DNA of 17,255 bases from the NCBI GenBank assembly GCA_023432805.1, contig JAEYUG010000092.1:1-17255 (forward strand). The letters run 5' to 3'. The translations under genes were made by a program, and so were the position numbers. Numbering within the stretch: the stretch's first letter is position 1; each line of letters opens with the position of its first letter. Positions 7,937 through 13,400 of this stretch are shown here, one piece after another. The stretch is from Bacteroidota bacterium (GTDB lineage: Bacteria; Bacteroidota; Ignavibacteria; SZUA-365). The notes under the pieces are model-generated. The model saw nothing but the letters and a program-made list of their open reading frames with translations. It did not search any database and was not told the DNA's origin.

Positions 7937-9421
7937 TCATGGGGGGCTAACTGTGTGGGCACCGCAGGACGGACGAGGGCGTCCGTCCTCCCGGGGTGGA
8001 TGGAGCACGTGCACCATCCAGAGGCCGAGTGAGTCGGAGCGTCGGTTTGATCTGTCATACGGGTAGGTTCGCAGGCCCTTCACGGGTGGCACGAGTGTCG
8101 TGATCGGACCTATCTGATCTGTCGGGAAGTAGGCGACGAGATCACGGACTGCACCGGGCGTATGGAAGAGGATGACATCTCCACTGTCGAGCACAGGTGC
8201 ATGACCCGCCCTGGCTGGGAATTCCGCATACATGAGTCTGGAGCCCGGTCGATCTGCAAGTTCCAGAACGATCTGCGGTGTTGCGTAGATGCGGCCAGGG
8301 CGTGCGTCTCGCCCTACGGAATCCGTGACCCGGATGACATCGCGCAGCGTCCGGGCATATGCAGGATGCTCCACGATCCAGAACATGGGCAGATAGTGTG
8401 TGATGATCGGGGATGCGATGATCATGCATGCGGCAACCAGTCGCGGTAATCTTGATGGGTGTTGCAGCCAGGATCCCGCGAGCAGGATGGGAGGTATGTA
8501 GTGAAAGTAGTTGGAACGTACGATAAGTGAGAGTGCAAGGACGAGCAGCAGCATCGGGATCAGCTCGCCCCAGAGACGCTGGCGCAACGTACCTGTCAAT
8601 GCGATCAGCAGGAGCACTGCGATCATCGGGCTCCGGGCGATGTACTTGAGCAGGAACTGCGCTGACATTCCCTCCGTGTGGTGCAATCCATCGAACAGCA
8701 TGATCGACAGCCATCGATGCACATCCAGGAGCACGAGGGGGAGATAGAGGATTCCCGTCGCGAACAGGATGATCGAGGCATGAAAGACAAGGTCCCCCCA
8801 TCCGCCCCGCTGCGCGATGAGCCACCATGCAACGATGGCACAACTCAGGACCGCAGGTACGGGATGCGTGAGTATCGCCGCCGCGGCGAGCATGGCAATG
8901 AGTGGATCCCTGTATCGGCCGGTCTGCGTGCGTGAATGGATCCGCGCCACGAGCAGCAGCAGCACGGTGACTCCGACACCTTCAAAACGGAAGGAGTAGG
9001 TATAGGTGGTCGTCATCCACGCCGCAACGATCAGTGTGGACGTTGTGACATCTGCACCGCGGCTGCGCAAGATGTGCATGATCACGACAAGTTGCAGACC
9101 GATCAGGGCGAAAAAGAAGCCATGTGTGGCGAGAATACCCGTGCCGACGATGGAATACCAGCCGGCGGCGAGTGCGAAGTAGAGCCACGGGTACTGGTTG
9201 AAGGTGAGGTGGTAGGTGGCGAAGTCGACGCCCAGCAGATCGCCCCGCATCATCGAGAAGGCGGGTCCGATGCTCCACGGCGTGTCGAGGTACACGAGGG
9301 GCATGATGCGCAGCAGTGCGGCCTTCCATGCCAGGAGGCCGACGCCGATGATCCACGGCAGCGCGCGCAGGAGAGGTGCGCGTGCGTGGGGGGCGGACCC
9401 TGTGTCTCCGTCGGTGTTCAT
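7937..9421 (-). CDS. Polytopic membrane protein, putative GT-C-type glycosyltransferase
   Basis: The 494-residue protein has about ten or eleven hydrophobic segments (for example about 19-38, 78-98, 100-118, then many up to about 390). A C-terminal soluble stretch of about 100 residues follows. The first large loop carries YLDTPWSIGPAFSMMRGDLLGVDFATYH with conserved-looking acidic residues (D46, D61, D66), as in GT-C enzymes that use lipid-phosphate sugars. Exact family not recognised. The start at 9421 is chosen because upstream codons are low-complexity arginine-rich and antisense to two other genes; TATATTGC lies only 6 nt before this ATG and there is no Shine-Dalgarno sequence. The last codons (EDGRPRPS and following) are a hairpin repeat read in frame, so the native C-terminus has probably been replaced or extended. 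It ends 36 bp before the dehydrogenase start. Confidence 0.75.
   Translation of the reverse strand: MNTDGDTGSAPHARAPLLRALPWIIGVGLLAWKAALLRIMPLVYLDTPWSIGPAFSMMRGDLLGVDFATYHLTFNQYPWLYFALAAGWYSIVGTGILATHGFFFALIGLQLVVIMHILRSRGADVTTSTLIVAAWMTTTYTYSFRFEGVGVTVLLLLVARIHSRTQTGRYRDPLIAMLAAAAILTHPVPAVLSCAIVAWWLIAQRGGWGDLVFHASIILFATGILYLPLVLLDVHRWLSIMLFDGLHHTEGMSAQFLLKYIARSPMIAVLLLIALTGTLRQRLWGELIPMLLLVLALSLIVRSNYFHYIPPILLAGSWLQHPSRLPRLVAACMIIASPIITHYLPMFWIVEHPAYARTLRDVIRVTDSVGRDARPGRIYATPQIVLELADRPGSRLMYAEFPARAGHAPVLDSGDVILFHTPGAVRDLVAYFPTDQIGPITTLVPPVKGLRTYPYDRSNRRSDSLGLWMVHVLHPPREDGRPRPSCGAHTVSPP
7967..7992 (+). repeat. GGACGGACG hairpin repeat, full copy inside a 3' coding end
   Basis: Arms GGACGGACG (7967-7975) and CGTCCGTCC (7980-7988) flank loop AGGG, followed by the TCCC tail. 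The copy is read on the minus strand as EDGRPRPS near the end of the 494-residue membrane protein. A second near-palindrome (7997-8020: arms TGGATGG and CCATCCA around GCACGTGC) lies directly beside it. Confidence 0.9.
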
Positions 9422-9475
9422 GATCGTGCAATATAGCGTCCGTCCTCCCGTGAGCGATATTGTGTATATTGGGAG
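9422..9475. promoter_or_regulatory. Divergent promoter region with two TATATTG boxes and a half repeat
   Basis: The 54-bp gap between divergent starts holds TATATTGC on the minus strand (9435-9428, 6 nt from ATG 9421) and TATATTGG on the plus strand (9465-9472, 3 nt from ATG 9476). Both look like -7 elements placed so close that transcripts would be leaderless. Between them lies GCGTCCGTCCTCCC (9436-9449), the right half and tail of the hairpin repeat without its left arm. Confidence 0.4.
9436..9449 (+). repeat. Half copy of the GGACGGACG hairpin repeat
   Basis: GCGTCCGTCCTCCC is identical to the right arm and tail of the full copies at 7967 and 10183, but the left arm and loop are absent. 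It sits inside a short divergent promoter region. Confidence 0.6.
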
Positions 9476-9820
9476 ATGGTGATTTTGAGAAGTATCGTTC
9501 TGGCGTGCGTGCTGCTGCTGTGTGCGGGGGTGATCCCGTCGGCGGCGCATGCGGCGACGGGTGCGGCGACGGGCGCGACTTTGTCGCGGGTCGACGAGGG
9601 ACGCGATGTCGCGCAGGTGCTTCCGGAATCGTGGCACGGCATCGCGGTCGCGCTCGACGCGGCGCGCTCGCAAGCGGGCGCGGGTACGGGGGCTTCCCCC
9701 GCGCGGGTGCCGGTACCGCGCCTGCTCTTCGGCCGCACGGCGTGTGCGCGCCTTCTTCCTTCCACACTCGACGCAATTCCTCTTCGCGTGGCACGCGAAA
9801 TCCGGCTCTCGCGGGAATAG
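9476..9820 (+). CDS. Small secreted protein of unknown function
   Basis: The 114-residue product starts with a convincing signal peptide: MVILRS, a hydrophobic core IVLACVLLLCAGVIP, and SAAHA before a probable cleavage after about residue 27. The mature part of about 87 residues is Ala/Arg-rich with no motif I recognise. Codon third positions are GC-rich as in neighbouring genes, supporting real coding. GGGAG touches the start codon and a TATATTGG box ends 3 nt before it. Just after the stop is a perfect 17-nt palindrome. It is divergent from the membrane-protein gene. It might be only an orphan exported peptide, and with overlapping frames open in this GC-rich stretch the call is moderate. 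Confidence 0.5.
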   Translation: MVILRSIVLACVLLLCAGVIPSAAHAATGAATGATLSRVDEGRDVAQVLPESWHGIAVALDAARSQAGAGTGASPARVPVPRLLFGRTACARLLPSTLDAIPLRVAREIRLSRE

Positions 9821-9828
9821 AATTCGCA

Positions 9829-9845
9829 CCGGACGGTCCGTCCGG
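9829..9845. repeat. Perfect palindrome after the small secreted gene
   Basis: CCGGACGG and CCGTCCGG flank a single T, 8 nt after the preceding stop. It contains the GGACGG/CCGTCC arms of the dispersed hairpin family without its loop. It may be a decayed repeat, a weak terminator or a protein-binding site. The rest of the gap up to 9958 holds nothing I can name. Confidence 0.5.
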
Positions 9846-9958
9846 GTCCATCCCCCCACATTCCTGTCGTTCATTGTCGCCGCGATCGTCGCGGCGGCTG
9901 CGTCGCATGCGCCGCGCGCGTGCATATCCCAACATTTCTGAACGAATACGAGAGCATC

Positions 9959-10177
9959 ATGCATATCACAGCACTTTTCACCGGAAGGCCCGACGAACGC
10001 GGGTATCGCAAGGGACAGCGCTACGACCTGGTCCTGCGCGAGGTCAACCGCCTCTTCGGCGGCGCGAACATCACGATCACGCCGTCGGTGCTCGAGTCGC
10101 CCGGCACACCGGCTGCGCATCTCTACAAGGGTCTCGAGGCCTTCCTCGCCGAGTGGACCGAGGTGAAGCCGAAGTAA
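9959..10177 (+). CDS. Small conserved-looking protein of unknown function (72 aa)
   Basis: The 72-residue protein has no signal peptide or membrane segment. Its pattern (MHITALFTGRPDERGYRKGQRYDL, then ITITPSVLE, then AAHLYKGLEAFLAEWTEV) suggests beta strands followed by an amphipathic helix. Codon usage is strongly GC3-biased, as in the neighbouring host genes, which supports coding. The ATG at 9959 has a modest GAGAG about 3-7 nt upstream; an in-frame start at 9920 would add 13 residues. A full hairpin repeat and a UUCG hairpin follow within 35 bp, consistent with the end of a transcript. I do not recognise a function. Confidence 0.65.
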   Translation: MHITALFTGRPDERGYRKGQRYDLVLREVNRLFGGANITITPSVLESPGTPAAHLYKGLEAFLAEWTEVKPK

Positions 10178-10182
10178 GGGTC

Positions 10183-10207
10183 GACGGACGAGGGCGTCCG
10201 TCCTCCC
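10183..10207 (+). repeat. GGACGGACG-type hairpin repeat, full copy
   Basis: Arms GACGGACG (10183-10190) and CGTCCGTC (10195-10202) flank loop AGGG, followed by CTCCC. It lies 5 nt after the stop of the 72-residue gene and directly before a strong second hairpin. Confidence 0.9.
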
Positions 10208-10210
10208 AGT

Positions 10211-10239
10211 GCAGGGGTGGGCCTTCGGTCCACCCCTGC
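10211..10239 (+). terminator. 13-bp hairpin with UUCG tetraloop, probable terminator or mRNA 3' end
   Basis: Arms GCAGGGGTGGGCC and GGTCCACCCCTGC pair along 13 positions (one G-U) around TTCG, closed by C-G as in stable UUCG tetraloops. It lies 33 nt after the 10177 stop. No clear T-run follows, so it may be a Rho-independent-like stop, a 3' stabiliser, or act together with the adjacent repeat. Confidence 0.65.
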
Positions 10240-10304
10240 TTCATGATGATGCGATCGATTTCTGTCACGATCGAGTCTGCGTGCGGTTTCGGGGTGGCGG
10301 CGGC

Positions 10305-10336
10305 TTGCCTTTCTGGTTCGGTGGGCGCTACCTTCG
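10305..10336 (+). promoter_or_regulatory. Putative FCB-type promoter of the ATPase/DUF4276 pair
   Basis: TTGC (10305-10308) and TACCTTCG (10329-10336) are separated by 20 nt, fitting the Bacteroidota -33/-7 layout (TTTG, 19-21 nt, TAnnTTTG). The -7 box lies 39 nt before the chosen start at 10376. It resembles TATCTTCG before the amidase gene at 13390. Confidence 0.5.
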
Positions 10337-10375
10337 AATCGACAGTACGATGATTGGATGTTCGAGGGTACGCCC

Positions 10376-11566
10376 ATGTTGCGAAGTCTGTGTTTCAGGA
10401 ATTTCTTGTCGTTTGGTCCTGCGAGTGGGGAGATCCCGCTCAGGAGATTGAATGTCGTCATCGGTCCGAATGGATCGGGAAAGTCGAACCTGCTCGAGGG
10501 TCTCGGGCTGCTGCGCGCTGCGCCCGGGGCACTGATGGCTGCCGTGCGCGAGGGCGGACCGGTTCGCGACTGGCTGTGGAAGGGCGATGTCCGGCAGACG
10601 ATCGCGAGTCTGGAACTGACCACGGATGCCGATGGACAGGCGGCTTCCCTGCCTGCGCTGCGGTATCGTCTGGACTTCACGGAGTCCGGTCACCGCTTCG
10701 AGATTGTCGACGAGTTGATCGCTGATGCCGAGGTGTCCGGGGAGGGTGCATCCCTGCAATTCTACTACCGCTATGAGAACGACCATCCCGTGCTGAGCGT
10801 TCGAGAACCGGGGTCGGGGTACCGTGGCACGCCGAAGAGCCTGCGGCGTGCGGACGTCGATTCCGAGCGGTCGATTCTTGCACAGCGACGTGACCCGGAC
10901 CTGTATCCCGAGCTGACGGCGCTTGCCGATGCGCTGGCGAACATCCGCATCTACCGCGACTGGACGTTCGGTCGCTTCGCTCCGCCGCGGATGCCGCAGC
11001 CGACCGACCTCGCCACGCGATGGCTGGATGAGAATGCCGCAAACCTCGGTCTGGTGCTCAATCGGGTGAAGAGGTCGCGGGAGGCGCGGGAGCGTTTCAT
11101 GGAGCTGTTACGGGCGATTCACGATGGTGCGGATGACTTTGACGTTGCGATCGAGGGTGGACTTGTGCAGGTACTGGTGCGCGAGGGGGCGCGGAGCATT
11201 CCGGCCTCACGTCTTTCCGACGGCATGCTGCGGTATCTCTCGCTGCTTGCCGTGTTGTGCGATCCCGCACCGCCGCCGCTCATCTGTCTCGACGAACCCG
11301 AGCTGGGTTTGCATCCTGATGTGATCAATCACGTGGCCGACGCGTTGCGTGCTGCTGCCGAGCGGACGCAGATCATCGTCACGACGCATTCTCCTGCCCT
11401 GGTCGATGCCTTCACCGACGACCCCGAGTCGGTTGTGATCTGCGAGAAGGAGCATGGTGCGACGCAGCTTCGTCGTCTTGATGCAACCGCGCTGCGTCCG
11501 TGGTTGGATCGGTACCGTCTCGGCTCGTTGTGGTCCAGCGGCGAAATCGGCGGCAATCGATGGTGA
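10376..11566 (+). CDS. OLD/RecF-like AAA_21 (ABC-type) ATPase, probable phage-defence component
   Basis: The 396-residue protein has an ABC-type head split by a long insertion: LRSLCFRNFLSFG, Walker A GPNGSGKSN (30-38), then an insertion of about 240 residues. ABC signature RLSDGMLR (about 279-286), Walker B LICLDEPELGLHPD (about 302-315) and switch histidine TTHSPALV (about 336-343) follow. The start at 10376 is preferred because GAGGG lies 7 nt upstream; an ATG at 10358 would add 6 residues. There is no nuclease domain on this chain. The next gene overlaps by 7 bp and is TOPRIM/DUF4276-like. ATPases of this class paired with such a partner occur in AbiL, RloA/RloB-like, PARIS and OLD/Gabija-type defence systems, where the ATPase senses or restrains and the partner cleaves. 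Function is inferred from this pairing. Confidence 0.85.
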   Translation: MLRSLCFRNFLSFGPASGEIPLRRLNVVIGPNGSGKSNLLEGLGLLRAAPGALMAAVREGGPVRDWLWKGDVRQTIASLELTTDADGQAASLPALRYRLDFTESGHRFEIVDELIADAEVSGEGASLQFYYRYENDHPVLSVREPGSGYRGTPKSLRRADVDSERSILAQRRDPDLYPELTALADALANIRIYRDWTFGRFAPPRMPQPTDLATRWLDENAANLGLVLNRVKRSREARERFMELLRAIHDGADDFDVAIEGGLVQVLVREGARSIPASRLSDGMLRYLSLLAVLCDPAPPPLICLDEPELGLHPDVINHVADALRAAAERTQIIVTTHSPALVDAFTDDPESVVICEKEHGATQLRRLDATALRPWLDRYRLGSLWSSGEIGGNRW

Positions 11567-12183
11567 CAACGAAGCTGTACGTGGAAGGTGGAGGTGATTC
11601 GGAATCACTGCGATCACTGTGTCGCGCGGGTTTTCGCACATTTCTTGAGAGGGCCGGATTCTTAGGCCGCATGCCACGCATCGTTGCGTGTGGTGGGGGT
11701 TCGGACACGATTGACAGGTTCTTCACTGCCCGGCGCATGAAAGAACCAGCGCTTCTGCTCATCGACAGTGAACATCCCGTCATCGATCAATCACCATGGC
11801 AGCACCTTGCCCGACATTCAAGTCTGCAGCACGTCCTGCGGGTTCGCATTTCGGACGAACACTGCTATCTCATGGTGGTATGCATGGAATCATGGTTGCT
11901 TGCAGATGCAGCGACATTGAGGCGGTTCTTCGGTGATGGTTTCAATGACAGACCGCTGCTGCGTCTGACGAACATCGAAGAGGTTCCCGTCGATGGTGTC
12001 ATGCGAATTCTGAAGAAGAGCACGCACAGGTGCACCCATGGCGTTCGCTCAGTGAAGGGCGAGACTTCATTCAGACTCCTGATGTTGGTTGATCCGCTAA
12101 AGGTCGCTGCTGCGAGTCCCTGGGCAGCAAGATTTCTCAGAGCGCTGGATGCGGCGATGGCCTCAAAGTCCCGACTGTCGTGA
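11560..12183 (+). CDS. DUF4276 (RloB/AbiLii-like, TOPRIM-related) protein, probable effector of the pair
   Basis: The 207-residue protein shows the DUF4276 pattern: TTKLYVEGGGDSESLR at the N-terminus (E9), FLERAGFLGRMPRIVACGGGSDTID, LLLIDSEHPV (D69, E71) and YLMVVCMESWLLAD (E110), then KGETSFRLLMLVDP near the C-terminus. E9 and the DxE pair are placed like the acidic metal ligands of a TOPRIM fold, suggesting a nuclease. The ATG at 11560 overlaps the ATPase stop (11564-11566) by 7 bp, so translation is probably coupled. It is less GC-rich than the ATPase half, a possible sign of transfer. The gene is intact. It could instead act as a regulator, but the fused layout argues for a single two-protein module. 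Confidence 0.82.
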   Translation: MVTTKLYVEGGGDSESLRSLCRAGFRTFLERAGFLGRMPRIVACGGGSDTIDRFFTARRMKEPALLLIDSEHPVIDQSPWQHLARHSSLQHVLRVRISDEHCYLMVVCMESWLLADAATLRRFFGDGFNDRPLLRLTNIEEVPVDGVMRILKKSTHRCTHGVRSVKGETSFRLLMLVDPLKVAAASPWAARFLRALDAAMASKSRLS

Positions 12184-12243
12184 CTTTGTTTTGCCTGCAA
12201 GTGACTCGATTGATTTCTGTGTGAATGGCGAGTGATGTGGGTT

Positions 12244-12261
12244 GCGGACGTGGGCGTCCGC
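12244..12261 (+). repeat. Arm variant of the hairpin repeat
   Basis: GCGGACG and CGTCCGC flank loop TGGG. The core GGACG/CGTCC is kept while the outer arm base pairs differ from other copies on both sides. Confidence 0.7.
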
Positions 12262-12420
12262 GCTCCGGTGGTGTGGCGCGTGGTCTCTGCGGTTTTTCAT
12301 CGGGCCGTTATTCGACAGTTGTGACGAGTTGTTTTGACAAGTCGACTGAAATGGCGAGTTGTCGTTTTAATTCGTCAATGTTGACGATTTACGCGAAGTG
12401 CTCGGGAGGGGTATACACCC

Positions 12421-12441
12421 CGGGCGGCGAGACGCCGCCCG
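12421..12441 (+). repeat. CGGGCGGCG hairpin
   Basis: A perfect 9-bp stem, CGGGCGGCG and CGCCGCCCG, with loop AGA, followed by TCC. It shares the purine loop and CG closing pair of the main repeat family but not its arms, so it may be a distant relative or a separate element. Confidence 0.65.
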
Positions 12442-12525
12442 TCCATTGACACTTTCCGTTGGCACGTGCGGTTGGTGTGTTTCCAGGATTCATTCACGAA
12501 TTGTTGAAATCAGAGAGTGACGAAT

Positions 12526-13296
12526 ATGAGTACCGATGCGATGTTGTCGCCGATGGAGTTTTATGATGCGCTGGCGCCGGAGTATGATCGGATGACAGGG
12601 TTCGGGGCGCGGGTGGAGCGCGAGACGCAGGCACTGGCACCGCTGGTCGAACGGTTCGGGATTCGCAGCGCGGTCGACATGGGCTGCGGTACGGGCACGC
12701 AGACGACGGCGCTCGCACGGCTCGGTGTGCGCACGCTGGGCGTCGATGTGAGCAGCGACATGCTCGCGTTCGCCCGGCAGCATGTGGAGGAAGAGAAGGA
12801 TCTGGCGCATCGGCCGCGCTTCGTGCTGGGAGATTTCCTCTCGCCGCAGCTCACAGCGGAAGCTCCCGTCGACGCGATCTTCTGCATGGGAAACACGATG
12901 CCGCATGTCGCGGACTTCGACACGCTGCACGAGGTGCTCGCGCTGTGGAGGCGCTGCCTGCGCGACGGGGGCGTGGTGGTGCTGCAGATGCTGAACTATG
13001 CGCGCATCCGCACGACGGGCAATCGGGTGATCGCGGCACGCAGGGCGGGCGATGTGACGACGCTGCGGTTCTATGATTTCACCGCGCCGAGATGGCGGTT
13101 CAACATCGTGACGCTGCGTGGGGAGGCGGGTCCGCTCGCGCATGAGCTGCGTACGACCGAGCTGCTGCCGATCGAGGAGGGGGACATCCGGCGCGAGGCC
13201 GCGAGGGCGGGGTTTGGGTTGGTCGAGGTGCATGGCTCGCTGGGGGGGGAGGGGCTAACGGACTCTTCAACGGATCTGGTGGCGATATTGAGGTGA
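12526..13296 (+). CDS. Class I SAM-dependent methyltransferase
   Basis: The 256-residue protein has the SAM-binding motif I VDMGCGTGTQTTALARLG (about 54-71), motif II acidic strand LGVDVSSDMLAFAR, and FVLGDFLSPQL and DAIFCMGNTMPHV for the later strands, then LRDGGVVVLQMLNY. This is the UbiE/Methyltransf_25-like core. The C-terminal half (RWRFNIVTLRGE, LRTTELLPIEEGDIRREAARAGF) is typical of small-molecule methyltransferases, but the substrate is not indicated. The ATG at 12526 follows AGAGAG at suitable spacing; a GTG at 12517 would add 3 residues. It is followed directly by three tandem hairpin repeats, which separate it from the amidase operon, so it is probably its own transcription unit. 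Confidence 0.88.
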   Translation: MSTDAMLSPMEFYDALAPEYDRMTGFGARVERETQALAPLVERFGIRSAVDMGCGTGTQTTALARLGVRTLGVDVSSDMLAFARQHVEEEKDLAHRPRFVLGDFLSPQLTAEAPVDAIFCMGNTMPHVADFDTLHEVLALWRRCLRDGGVVVLQMLNYARIRTTGNRVIAARRAGDVTTLRFYDFTAPRWRFNIVTLRGEAGPLAHELRTTELLPIEEGDIRREAARAGFGLVEVHGSLGGEGLTDSSTDLVAILR

Positions 13297-13298
13297 GT

Positions 13299-13379
13299 GG
13301 TGGACGAGGACGTCCACCGACCTTTCTGACGGACGAGGGCGTCCGTCCTCCCATGACGGACGAGGGCGTCCGTCCTCCC
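13299..13379 (+). repeat. Cluster of three tandem hairpin repeats between methyltransferase and amidase
   Basis: Unit 1 (13299-13318) has arms GGTGGACG/CGTCCACC and loop AGGA, followed by GACCTTTC; it is the inverted counterpart of the pair in the helicase gene. Units 2 (13328-13351) and 3 (13355-13379) have arms GACGGACG/CGTCCGTC, loop AGGG and the CTCCC tail, 27 nt apart. Unit 1 begins 3 nt after the methyltransferase stop. Read in frame they would give a false 36-residue N-terminal extension (TDEGVRPP repeats) of the amidase. Confidence 0.9.
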
Positions 13380-13389
13380 ACAAATTTTG

Positions 13390-13397
13390 TATCTTCG
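13390..13397 (+). promoter_or_regulatory. Putative -7 box TATCTTCG of the amidase-spmAB operon
   Basis: TATCTTCG matches TACCTTCG before the ATPase gene and the Bacteroidota TAnnTTTG element. It ends 3 nt before the ATG at 13401, and there is no Shine-Dalgarno sequence, so initiation would be leaderless or nearly so. No -33 TTTG is evident; the repeats lie where it would be expected. Confidence 0.4.
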
Positions 13398-13400
13398 GGT

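Larger units (their letters stand above)
12184..12525. other. 342-bp intergenic region with several hairpins
   Basis: No credible gene. It contains a variant of the dispersed hairpin (12244-12261: arms GCGGACG/CGTCCGC, loop TGGG), an AT-richer stretch (about 12300-12400) with TCGTCAA-TG-TTGACGA (12372-12387), a small hairpin GGGGT-ATAC-ACCCC (12408-12421), and directly after it CGGGCGGCG-AGA-CGCCGCCCG (12421-12441). No promoter matching the TAnnTT[C/G]G type was found before the methyltransferase. Confidence 0.6.

Noticed and set aside
9422..10120. N-terminal extension of the 494-residue membrane protein to 10120
   Set aside because: Arginine-rich low-complexity translation, antisense to two plausible plus-strand genes, while the ATG at 9421 has a promoter-like box just before it.
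12225..12449. 74-codon plus-strand frame in the intergenic region
   Set aside because: It is partly made of the repeat (GRGRPRS) and the GC hairpin, with no ribosome site or recognisable pattern.
13299..13379. Possible short CRISPR array
   Set aside because: Units are 27 nt apart with only a few nt between hairpins, so there are no spacers, and no cas gene is near; the same holds for 17150-17255.
13293..13400. Amidase start at 13293 giving 36 extra residues
   Set aside because: Those residues are the translated hairpin repeats (TDEGVRPP units), and the signal peptide begins at 13401.
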